Shown here: in pieces, positions 31,574 to 38,577 of the stretch | Layout: each line of letters starts with the position of its first letter | Position numbering within the stretch: the stretch's first letter is position 1 | The notes under the pieces: model-generated | Database searches by the model: none | What the model was told of the DNA's origin: nothing | Seen by the model: only the letters and a program-made list of their open reading frames with translations | Program-made: the position numbers and the translations under genes | Assembly (NCBI GenBank): GCA_030694905.1 | Contig: JAUYTY010000030.1 | Coordinates: 1-39,616 of the forward strand | Reading direction: 5' to 3' | Length of the DNA stretch: 39,616 nt | Origin: Eubacteriales bacterium | Lineage (GTDB): Bacteria; Bacillota; Clostridia; Tissierellales; Dethiosulfatibacteraceae

Positions 31574-32997
31574 TGTCAGCTTATGAAACAGTTATCGGAC
31601 TTGAAATCCATGTGGAGCTTGCTACAGAATCAAAGATATTTTGCTCTTGCCCCACAACCTTTGGCGCAGAGCCAAACAAGAACACCTGCCCTATCTGCAT
31701 CGGACTACCGGGAGTCATGCCTGTTTTGAACGAAGCGGTTGTAAATCTTGCTGTCAAAGCGGGTATTGCGCTGAACTGCGATATCAATCTGATCAATAAG
31801 ATGGACAGGAAGAACTATTTTTACCCTGATTTGCCTAAAGCCTACCAAATATCGCAATTCGATCTGCCTATTTGTGTCGGCGGACATGTGGATGTAGAGG
31901 TTGAAGGGAAAAAGACCAGCATTGGACTAACCAGAATTCACATTGAAGAGGATGCCGGGAAACTGATCCATCTGGAGGAAGAGGAAACAACTCTGATTGA
32001 TTACAATAGGGGAGGAGTTCCCCTTATAGAGATCGTCACAGACCCTGATATCAGATCAGCGGAAGAGGCTGTTGAATTCCTGAAGACATTGAGAGCCGTT
32101 CTGGTTTATTCCGGGATATCTGATTGTCGTATGGAGCAGGGATCAATGAGATGCGATGTCAACATCTCTGTCAGGGAATTTGGGTCTGATATACTCAATA
32201 CAAAAGTCGAGATTAAAAACATGAACTCCATGAAGGAAGTCCATAAAGCCATTAAGAAGGAAGAAGCTAGGCAAATACAGCTTTACAGCTATGGAGAGGG
32301 GCATAAGGTCATTCAGGAGACCAGAAGATGGGATGCCGCTAAAGGAAGGACGATCACAATGAGGACCAAGGAGGACGCACAGGATTATCGTTATTTTCCT
32401 GAGCCGGACCTTCCGCCTGTTATTATTGCAAATGAAAAGGTGATAGATATAGAGAAATCACTTCCCGAATTGCCAACAGCCAAAAAAGAAAGAATGATGG
32501 AGAAATATGGCCTTTCACTCAATGAAATCGGAATACTGATTGAAGAAAAATCCGTTGCGGATTTTTATGAAGCGGTTGTCAACCTTTCTGGTGAACCGAA
32601 AGAGGCGGCAAACTGGATTATAACCGAGCTGCTGAGAGTACTGAAAACAGAAGTGGATATCCCCATTGCACCCGGGCAGCTGTCAGATCTGATAATGGAA
32701 GTCAAGAAAGGAACCATAAGCAGGACTGCAGCTAAAGACGTTTTCGAGGAGCTCGTTCTATCAGATAAGTCTGTGGAGCAAGTCATAATAGAAAAAGGAT
32801 TGAAGCAGATAAGCTCAACGGATGAGCTGGAAGGTATAGTCGATGCCGTCTTGAAGGATAATCCTCAAGCTATAGAGGACTACAAGTCAGGAAAGAGCCA
32901 GTCATTTGGATTCTTGATGGGACAGTGCATGAAGGCCTCAAAAGGAAAAGGCAATCCAGGGATTGTCAAATCATTGCTCGAGAAGGCTTTAGGGTAA
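31573..32997 (+). CDS. gatB: Asp-tRNA(Asn)/Glu-tRNA(Gln) amidotransferase subunit B
   Basis: A 474-aa GatB, the kinase/transamidase subunit that phosphorylates tRNA-bound Asp or Glu and receives ammonia from GatA. It starts YETVIGLEIHVELATESKIF; the zinc site is CSCPTTF...CPICIGLPG, followed by KNYFYPDLPKAYQISQFD. The C-terminal YqeY-like tRNA-binding region ends FLMGQCMKASKGKGNPG. It is complete. The last 9 bases overlap the 3' end of the convergent M23 peptidase gene, and no terminator was seen between them. Confidence 0.97.
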   Translation: MSAYETVIGLEIHVELATESKIFCSCPTTFGAEPNKNTCPICIGLPGVMPVLNEAVVNLAVKAGIALNCDINLINKMDRKNYFYPDLPKAYQISQFDLPICVGGHVDVEVEGKKTSIGLTRIHIEEDAGKLIHLEEEETTLIDYNRGGVPLIEIVTDPDIRSAEEAVEFLKTLRAVLVYSGISDCRMEQGSMRCDVNISVREFGSDILNTKVEIKNMNSMKEVHKAIKKEEARQIQLYSYGEGHKVIQETRRWDAAKGRTITMRTKEDAQDYRYFPEPDLPPVIIANEKVIDIEKSLPELPTAKKERMMEKYGLSLNEIGILIEEKSVADFYEAVVNLSGEPKEAANWIITELLRVLKTEVDIPIAPGQLSDLIMEVKKGTISRTAAKDVFEELVLSDKSVEQVIIEKGLKQISSTDELEGIVDAVLKDNPQAIEDYKSGKSQSFGFLMGQCMKASKGKGNPGIVKSLLEKALG

Positions 32998-34290
32998 CAA
33001 GTCATACTCGAGAACCTGCCAGGTGTTGACGTATGTATTGTATATGCTGATTGACCAATGAAGATGAGGTCCTGTGGAAAAGCCGGTGGATCCCATGGTT
33101 CCGACGAAATCGCCCTTGCTGACGAAATCGCCTTCTTGTGAAGAAAGCGTGTCCAAATGATAGTAGCTGGTGAACACACCCAAACCATGGTCAATGATGA
33201 TTGTATTGCCGGTCAGTATCAGATATTCAGACAAGACAACATTACCGCTGTTGCAGGCAAAAATTTCCGTGCCGGTTGGCGCGGCAAGATCCAAGCCTGA
33301 ATGACGGCTGGAGGTGATTCGGTCATTGACATATCTTATTTCACCATAGTCTGTTGTCAGCACATGATCATCCTTTACGGGCAGTATGAACTCACCGTCC
33401 CATAGTTTTTTCATAGTTGATACAGTCCTGGCGGCCTGTGCCCTTTCACGAAACTCCTTATAGGCTGCGTCGCTATTGGTTGTTTCATATACCTCTTCGC
33501 TGATATACAGATACTGTGTGACGAAATTTTTATCATTTATATTCACGGTGTGGGATAGATTCGCAATGATCTGTTCCACATCGTTTTTTATTTCAATATT
33601 GACAACATAATCCCCCGCCTTGGCCCAAATATCGACGGGAATGAAATACACGAGAGAATCACCCATAGGGGCACTTGAAATCGAGCCATGGGACAAATCT
33701 GTCGTCAGCTCGGTGCGATAACCGTCTTTTATGTTTGAAACTGTGAGCACAAGAATATTGCCTGGAAAATTGTCAACGGTTTTGATTTGAAGCTCGGGAT
33801 GAAGGGTGACATCTAAATCAACCCTGTATTGAAGTGATCCATAGTAGTCCTTGCCGTCAAGCTTTTCCCAAGTGACATCGATCACAACCGGGTAGGCTCC
33901 ATTTTTATCAATGGAAGCCAACAAATCCGATATGGATTCGTAGACGACAGCGTCATTATCCTTCAGCCGAATGGTCATATGATTAGGTTCGATGTCTGAT
34001 TTAAGCAAAGTATTGGCGGTTTCATCTATTTTTAGACTTTTAATGGTTGTGTCAGATTTTGACAGAACCGAATACAGGCCTAATGGATTTTTGTAATAAA
34101 AATCACCTGAAGGTGACAAGACGACAATCTCTCCTTCAGTCTCTATGGTGAGATCCAGCCTTTCCTCATAGGGCGACTTGAAGAAATAGTTGGGATTCAG
34201 GCTGATTTCATTATTGACATTATTAGCGGTCGCAATTGTTATAAGTATGATTAAGAACAATGCAGCTATAAATATCATGATTTTTCTCAT
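32989..34290 (-). CDS. M23-family metallopeptidase (LytM domain), membrane-anchored or secreted
   Basis: A 433-aa protein. An N-terminal hydrophobic segment (IMIFIAALFLIILITIATA, about residues 4-22) is a signal anchor or signal peptide. The extracellular middle (about 40-300) is beta-rich and not recognised. The C-terminal LytM/M23 domain (about 305-425) has the zinc ligands in SRHSGLDLAAPTG (HxxxD) and GPHLHWSISIY (HxH), so it should be active on peptidoglycan cross-bridges. The closing part resembles sporulation- or cell-division-associated peptidases. It overlaps gatB by 9 bases tail-to-tail. Its promoter was not identified. Confidence 0.9.
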   Translation of the reverse strand: MRKIMIFIAALFLIILITIATANNVNNEISLNPNYFFKSPYEERLDLTIETEGEIVVLSPSGDFYYKNPLGLYSVLSKSDTTIKSLKIDETANTLLKSDIEPNHMTIRLKDNDAVVYESISDLLASIDKNGAYPVVIDVTWEKLDGKDYYGSLQYRVDLDVTLHPELQIKTVDNFPGNILVLTVSNIKDGYRTELTTDLSHGSISSAPMGDSLVYFIPVDIWAKAGDYVVNIEIKNDVEQIIANLSHTVNINDKNFVTQYLYISEEVYETTNSDAAYKEFRERAQAARTVSTMKKLWDGEFILPVKDDHVLTTDYGEIRYVNDRITSSRHSGLDLAAPTGTEIFACNSGNVVLSEYLILTGNTIIIDHGLGVFTSYYHLDTLSSQEGDFVSKGDFVGTMGSTGFSTGPHLHWSISIYNTYVNTWQVLEYDLLP

Positions 34291-34379
34291 ATCGTCATTC
34301 CTCTCATAATTGTCTTACCGACGGGGTATTCTTTAGTACTCCCTGTTGATGGCGATTATTTACCACTTAAGTCAAAAAA

Positions 34380-34405
34380 TAAGACAGGGACCATCGCGAT
34401 CCCCT
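34380..34405 (-). terminator. Weak possible terminator after the SLH lipoprotein gene
   Basis: On the minus strand a short GC-containing hairpin (AGGGGA... TCCCT around TCGCGAT) is followed by TGTCTTATTTTTTG. The stem is poor, so this is only a candidate. Confidence 0.3.
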
Positions 34406-34413
34406 TGATAAAC

Positions 34414-35490
34414 TTAGTTATTTTTCACCCACTGGACCAGTGTATCGGTCTCGGGTACGGATGGCAAGGTGGTGGCTTCTCCTGATTTGAATAATTTCAG
34501 GCTTGGGAATGATGTTATATTATATTTGGTAAGTAGGTCACCGGCTGCATCCTTCTCTATTTGTCCGACTTTTGCAACATCAGCCAGTGCTATGGCTGCA
34601 TTTTTAAATGGTTGAAGCATCTTATCGCTCAAGTCGCTGCCATTCTGATAGAAAAGAACCAGGGCTCTTTCCTCTCCCAATATTTCTGTGTCGAAAGCAC
34701 TGGCTGAAAGCTCATACGGACCGTTGTCCCGCTGGGTTTGATACTTGTAAGTCTTAGCCAATCCAAGCCGCTCAACCATTGCCTGGTCAACTTTTCCTTC
34801 AGAAACAAGGTCCTCGACCAATGATCGAGCGCTGTTCAGTTTTGTTGTGCTTAAAGCATTGTATGTGATTAGAACCAGATGGTATCGGGACAGATAATTA
34901 TCAGAAAATTTGACGTTTTCTGTGAGACCCTTTAAATTACCTAAACGGATCGCATTTTCATAGGCATAGGTTGTTTCGTAACCAAGAGCTCTTAAATAAA
35001 AAGTCAATAAGTGCTGCAGAACGACAGGATCTTTGGCACCAAAAATATTATCCTGTGGTACGGTTCCTATGGCTATGCCATTAAGATAAGCCCTCCCGAC
35101 AAAAGGCTTGGCCCATTCGCTTACATCTGTAAAAGGACATTCCTCGGGCAATGAAGGCTCCCACCCCAAAGCGGAAACAATCATCTTCATAGCTTCCTCT
35201 CGGTTCATAGCACCCTCAAGGTTTGGCTCGTAACCGGTAGGTGAAACACCATCGAACAATCCCAATTGATACAGGATATCTCCTTGCTGATAAGCCCTGT
35301 CCAGCACATCATTCAAATCTTCAGTTCCATTGCCGCTGCTTGTTTCACTCTCAGGCTCGGTTGTGGGTTGTTCTCCTGTAGTCTGACCTGGGTCTGAACT
35401 GGGATTTGCAGTTGTGGAAGGTTGGTTGCCGGAACAGGCTACAGATATCATCAAAGCAATAACCATGATTGTTAAAAATAGTCTTTTCAT
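34414..35490 (-). CDS. Lipoprotein with S-layer-homology domain and Cys-less thioredoxin-like domain
   Basis: A 358-aa exported protein. The signal peptide MKRLFLTIMVIALMISVAC has a lipobox-like end at Cys19, followed by a Ser/Thr/Glu-rich linker (about 20-55). Residues about 60-140 form an SLH-like unit (MNREEAMKMIVSALGW, FTDVSEWAKPFVGRAYLNGI), with a second weaker one to about 220. The last 100 residues look like a thioredoxin fold: ERALVLFYQNGSDLSDKML then YNITSFPSLKLFKSGE with the cis-Pro loop. The position of the redox CxxC holds no cysteine, so it cannot act as an oxidoreductase. Probable role: envelope adaptor. SD GGAGGAA. Confidence 0.75.
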   Translation of the reverse strand: MKRLFLTIMVIALMISVACSGNQPSTTANPSSDPGQTTGEQPTTEPESETSSGNGTEDLNDVLDRAYQQGDILYQLGLFDGVSPTGYEPNLEGAMNREEAMKMIVSALGWEPSLPEECPFTDVSEWAKPFVGRAYLNGIAIGTVPQDNIFGAKDPVVLQHLLTFYLRALGYETTYAYENAIRLGNLKGLTENVKFSDNYLSRYHLVLITYNALSTTKLNSARSLVEDLVSEGKVDQAMVERLGLAKTYKYQTQRDNGPYELSASAFDTEILGEERALVLFYQNGSDLSDKMLQPFKNAAIALADVAKVGQIEKDAAGDLLTKYNITSFPSLKLFKSGEATTLPSVPETDTLVQWVKNN

Positions 35491-35537
35491 ATATTCCTCC
35501 GTTTGGTAAGCGGTTAAGCAGGGTGTTGATATTTATA

Positions 35538-35566
35538 TTATATGCATGGTCTACCATATATGCAAT
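35538..35566 (-). promoter_or_regulatory. Promoter of the SLH lipoprotein gene with palindromic spacer
   Basis: On the minus strand TTGCAT (35561-35566), a 17-base spacer and TATAAT (35538-35543). The spacer contains ATGGTnnACCAT (35547-35558), an operator-like inverted repeat. The -35 begins 6 bases after the stop of the DUF1836 gene. Confidence 0.65.
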
Positions 35567-35571
35567 AAAGA

Positions 35572-36093
35572 TTATTTATATCCCTTTATTTTCAACAAAG
35601 CCAATCTCTTCTTGATATCTGACTCCAAGATGAGTCTCAGGGTACCCTGCGAACCATCGTAATTCGTCAAGGGATTCTCAATAGCTTCTGAAGTTGCAGT
35701 GTCAGCCAATTTCAAACTGATACTATGACATATTTCTTCGTAAAGAGATGAATACATCCTGTAGATACCTTCGGTAGAAGTCAAATCAACCTTTAGTGAT
35801 TCCATCAGTTCTTTTATTTGATTGATGGATAGAATGTTTTTCAACTGGAAGAGCATCATCAGCTGCATGATTTGTTTTTTTTTGTATTTTTTTTTGATCG
35901 GTTTGTCAATCAGCTTATTCTTGACATAATTGTTGATCATCGTTTTCGTCAGTGTTTTTTCATCATGATCTATCTTCAGGTCACTGAGCTGGCTTTCAAG
36001 ATAACTGGTCACTTGGTCCATATATAATTCAATGTCCGGAATGGCTTCTTCTTTAACAAATTTATAGCTTAATATAGGGTTGTATATTGTCAT
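35572..36093 (-). CDS. DUF1836-family protein
   Basis: A 173-aa protein of the DUF1836 type, common in Clostridia and bacilli and of unknown function. The helical N-terminal part includes IPDIELYMDQVTSYLESQL, then TKTMINNYVKNKLIDKPIKK and KKKQIMQLMMLFQLKNILS, which has the look of a MerR-like helix-turn-helix. A C-terminal helix ends KKRLALLKIKGYK. The open frame extends to 36303, but this extension runs through repeat copy E and across the divergent hemolysin III promoter; GTGAGGT precedes the ATG at 36093, so that start is used. It could regulate the divergent gene. Confidence 0.8.
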   Translation of the reverse strand: MTIYNPILSYKFVKEEAIPDIELYMDQVTSYLESQLSDLKIDHDEKTLTKTMINNYVKNKLIDKPIKKKYKKKQIMQLMMLFQLKNILSINQIKELMESLKVDLTSTEGIYRMYSSLYEEICHSISLKLADTATSEAIENPLTNYDGSQGTLRLILESDIKKRLALLKIKGYK

Positions 36094-36116
36094 TTGATAC
36101 CTCACGTTTATATTTT

Positions 36117-36162
36117 GTCCAATGGCGTTTGAAACGCCACTTGAACCTAAAATACTGTTGAT
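36117..36162 (-). repeat. Structured repeat copy E, left end only
   Basis: On the minus strand it reads ATCAACAG then a diverged stretch and the left hairpin, GTTCAA-g-TGGCGT paired with ACGCCA-TTGGAC. The right half is missing. Relative to copies B-D, an A-T pair replaces a G-C pair in the stem, with compensatory change on both arms. It begins six bases after the -10 of the DUF1836 promoter. Confidence 0.75.
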
Positions 36163-36168
36163 GGTATA

Positions 36169-36197
36169 ATTATATAACAGGAAAATCCATATGTAAA
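36169..36197 (-). promoter_or_regulatory. Promoter of the DUF1836 gene
   Basis: On the minus strand TTTACA (36192-36197), a 17-base spacer and TATAAT (36169-36174), 11 of 12 consensus bases. The transcript would start at the edge of repeat copy E. Confidence 0.75.
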
Positions 36198-36213
36198 CAT
36201 ATAACACTAAGTA

Positions 36214-36242
36214 TTGACTTATATACATCGAGATGATATCAT
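36214..36242 (+). promoter_or_regulatory. Promoter of the hemolysin III-family gene
   Basis: TTGACT (36214-36219), a 17-base spacer and TATCAT (36237-36242), 10 of 12 consensus bases. Its -35 is 16 bases from the -35 of the divergent DUF1836 promoter, so the two are back to back. Confidence 0.7.
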
Positions 36243-36291
36243 AAACAATATGATAACATATAGTTATTAAAACTATATAAAGAGGTCGATT

Positions 36292-36945
36292 ATGAAAGTT
36301 CAATCAATCAAACCCCGTGAACCTATCAATGCCTTGACACACTTAGCCGGTGCCATTATTTTTGGGACGGGTTTTATTTTTTTGTTAATCAATGCCATTC
36401 ACACAGGGGAATTGAGATACATCCTTTCATCCATCATATACGGAGTAGGCTCAATAGGTTTGTACACCGCATCAACTGTCTATCACTGGGCGGATGGATC
36501 AGAAAAGACATTGACCAATTTGAAGAAGGTTGACCATAGCATGATCTATGTTTTTATTGCAGCTACCTATACACCTATCTGCATGGTGACGCTTGCCGGT
36601 AGATTTGGCTACACATTGCTGGGAATTGTATGGACAATGGCTATTGTCGGTATTGTCATCAAGTTCATATGGATCAATTTGCCGAGATGGCTCTATACTA
36701 GTTTTTATCTGATACTGGGTTGGGTTGCGGTTGTTGCTGTTTATCCCCTTTCAAAAGCATTGGATATCACAGGCTTGTATTTGCTGATTATTGGGGGATT
36801 GCTTTATACATCTGGTGCGGTTATTTACGCCCTTAAACCGAAACGATTGACCGTCTGGAAGTTTGGTTTTCATGAGATTTTTCATCTCTTCATATTGGCT
36901 GGAAGCATGATGCATTATATTATGATTTATGGTTATGTCATTTAG
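36292..36945 (+). CDS. Hemolysin III / TrhA family membrane protein
   Basis: A 217-aa seven-helix membrane protein of the HlyIII/PAQR superfamily. The family residues are visible: LTHLAGAIIFG (His in helix 1), TVYHWADG, KKVDHSMIYVFIAATYTP and the C-terminal GFHEIFHLFILAGSMMHY with the putative metal-binding histidines. In other bacteria such proteins affect membrane energetics or lipid homeostasis; haemolytic activity should not be assumed. SD AAAGAGGT. A strong terminator follows. Confidence 0.9.
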   Translation: MKVQSIKPREPINALTHLAGAIIFGTGFIFLLINAIHTGELRYILSSIIYGVGSIGLYTASTVYHWADGSEKTLTNLKKVDHSMIYVFIAATYTPICMVTLAGRFGYTLLGIVWTMAIVGIVIKFIWINLPRWLYTSFYLILGWVAVVAVYPLSKALDITGLYLLIIGGLLYTSGAVIYALKPKRLTVWKFGFHEIFHLFILAGSMMHYIMIYGYVI

Positions 36946-36962
36946 TGATTACATTTAAAATG

Positions 36963-37007
36963 AAGCAGACAGTCCGGCATGATGTTGCCGGTACTGTCTG
37001 CTTTTTT
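36963..37007 (+). terminator. Strong bidirectional terminator
   Basis: AAGCAGACAGT-c-CGGCA and TGCCG-g-TACTGTCTGCTT form a stem of about 16 bp with a small loop, followed by TTTTTT on the plus strand and TTCATTTTA on the minus strand. It separates hemolysin III from the convergent serA. Confidence 0.9.
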
Positions 37008-37024
37008 CATTGCTTATATGCTAG

Positions 37025-38191
37025 TTAATAGACCTGTCTTACGCTTATTATGCCGTCGATTTTTTTCAGCTCTTCTATCTTCTTGCCATTTCCTTTATCG
37101 GGTTCGACATCGATTATATTGCATGCATAGTCGCCCTTGCTTTTGTTTACCATAGAGATGATATTGATGTTGTATTTACCAAACACCGCAGACAACGAGC
37201 TGATCATGTTCGGCACATTTTTGTTGAGAATGACAATTCTATTGGTATCAGCAACACGGTCCAAATGACAATCGGGAAAATTCACTGAATTTGTGATATT
37301 GCCATTCTCAAGGAAATCTATTAATTGCTCTGCGACCATTCTTGCACAGTTCTCTTCTGATTCCGGGGTTGATGCTCCGAGATGAGGGATGCAGATGACA
37401 CCCTCCTGATTGACAAGGTCATCAGTTGGGAAATCCGTCACAAAACAGCTTATTCGTCCTGTAGAAATTGCTTTTATAATAGCGTTGTCATCAACCAATC
37501 CGCCTCTGGACATGTTGATCAATTTTGACCCTTTTTTCATTTTAGAAATTTTATCCGCATCCATAAAACCTTTTGTCTCATCCATTAAAGGTATATGTAA
37601 AGTCACATAGTCAGCCTCTGAAAGCAGTGCGTTAAGTGAAGTGGAATAAGACACATCCCAAGACAAGCCAATCGCTTTCTGGACTGATATATAGGGGTCA
37701 TAGCCTATTACTTTCATACCAAGCTTGATACCCATGTTTGCCACCAGGACACCAATCGCACCCAAGCCTACCACACCAAGGGTTTTTCCCTCTATTTCAG
37801 GACCCTCGAACTGACTCTTGCCTTTCTCCACCAGTTTTTCAACGTCCTTTTCAATTGTGTTGACCCATCTTATTCCATCATAGACTTTTCTTGAGCTCAA
37901 CAATAAGGCCAGGAGTGTCAGTTCCTTTACGCCATTGGCATTGGCACCTGGAGCGTTAAACACGACAATACCCTTCTCTGAGCATCGATCAACAGGGACA
38001 TTATTGACTCCTGCACCTGCCCTTGCGATAGCGACAATTGATTCAGGAAGCTCCGTTTTATTCATATCATAGCTTCTAAGCAATACGCCATCAGCATCAG
38101 TGAGATCATCGGGAGTCAAAACAAACTTATTCGGATTGAACAATCTCAGACCCTTATCCGAAATCTTGTTGAAGGTTGTGATTTTATACAT
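37025..38191 (-). CDS. serA: Phosphoglycerate dehydrogenase
   Basis: A 388-aa D-3-phosphoglycerate dehydrogenase, first step of serine synthesis. The Rossmann motif is GKTLGVVGLGAIGVLVANMG; the substrate region has ARAGAGVNNVPVD and NAPGANANGVKELTL; the catalytic segment has PHLGASTPESEENC. A C-terminal ACT domain (about 318-388, NRIVILNKNVPNMISSLSAV) could bind serine for feedback control. The intermediate length matches the short ACT-containing type found in Clostridia. SD GAGGTG. No serC or serB is in the window. No convincing promoter was found. Confidence 0.93.
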   Translation of the reverse strand: MYKITTFNKISDKGLRLFNPNKFVLTPDDLTDADGVLLRSYDMNKTELPESIVAIARAGAGVNNVPVDRCSEKGIVVFNAPGANANGVKELTLLALLLSSRKVYDGIRWVNTIEKDVEKLVEKGKSQFEGPEIEGKTLGVVGLGAIGVLVANMGIKLGMKVIGYDPYISVQKAIGLSWDVSYSTSLNALLSEADYVTLHIPLMDETKGFMDADKISKMKKGSKLINMSRGGLVDDNAIIKAISTGRISCFVTDFPTDDLVNQEGVICIPHLGASTPESEENCARMVAEQLIDFLENGNITNSVNFPDCHLDRVADTNRIVILNKNVPNMISSLSAVFGKYNINIISMVNKSKGDYACNIIDVEPDKGNGKKIEELKKIDGIISVRQVY

Positions 38192-38272
38192 AATACACCT
38201 CTATTCATATTTACAAATTATTTAGAAACAATATTAACAAATATCGGCAGATACTGCAAGTGCTAAAATTAC

Positions 38273-38286
38273 TGGAAACGTTGCCA
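38273..38286 (+). promoter_or_regulatory. Possible catabolite-responsive element (cre-like)
   Basis: TGGAAACGTTGCCA agrees with the Bacillus cre consensus TGNAARCGYWWWCA at 12 of 14 positions. It lies 10 bases before the -35 of the traX promoter and about 80 bases before serA. A similar TGGAAACGATTTCC occurs at about 39286-39299. Sequence match only. Confidence 0.3.
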
Positions 38287-38296
38287 TTTGTTTTCT

Positions 38297-38325
38297 TTGC
38301 AATTATTTCCCTAATAAACTATAAT
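38297..38325 (+). promoter_or_regulatory. Promoter upstream of repeat D and the traX-like gene
   Basis: TTGCAA (38297-38302), a 17-base spacer and TATAAT (38320-38325). The transcript would begin near 38332 and run through the entire repeat copy D into the TraX-family gene, a leader of about 245 nt. Confidence 0.7.
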
Positions 38326-38342
38326 AAGTGGAGAAATTTCTA

Positions 38343-38543
38343 ATCAACAGGGTTCTTGGATTCAGTTGGCGTTTCATACGCTATCTGAACCTTAGAAACC
38401 GTTATCCAGGGACTCTACAGTGCTTATCTCTCACTTATAGAAGTGGGAGTCTTAGCACTGCTAGTCATCGGATAGAAGTGGGAGTCTTAGCACTGTTAGT
38501 CATCGGATAGAAGTGGGAGTCTTAGCACTGTTAGTCATCGGAT
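38343..38543 (+). repeat. Structured repeat copy D, 131 bp plus two extra right-end units
   Basis: A full 131-bp copy (38343-38473) is followed by two more copies of its last 35 bases (38474-38508 and 38509-38543), so the unit from AGAAGTGGGAG to CATCGGAT appears three times in tandem. Left hairpin 38363-38391 with a G-T pair; right hairpin with an inner CTCTCACTT/AAGTGGGAG. The additional units lack the 5' arm of the hairpin. The whole lies in the leader of the TraX-family gene, in sense orientation. Confidence 0.92.
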
Positions 38544-38577
38544 TAATGTCGTAATTGAGAAAAATGGAGAAGTGAAT

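Noticed and set aside
34341-34350. CCCTGTTGAT as a seventh repeat copy (left-end remnant)
   Set aside because: The ten bases match the left end exactly on the minus strand, but neighbouring sequence does not match and no hairpin remains; a chance match is possible.
36094-36303. 70-residue N-terminal extension of the DUF1836 gene
   Set aside because: It would overlap the divergent hemolysin III start and both promoters and read through repeat E; an SD-supported ATG exists at 36093.
38428-38543. Tandem 35-bp units as a CRISPR array
   Set aside because: The three units are directly adjacent with no spacers, and they duplicate the right end of a known repeat copy; no cas genes are present.
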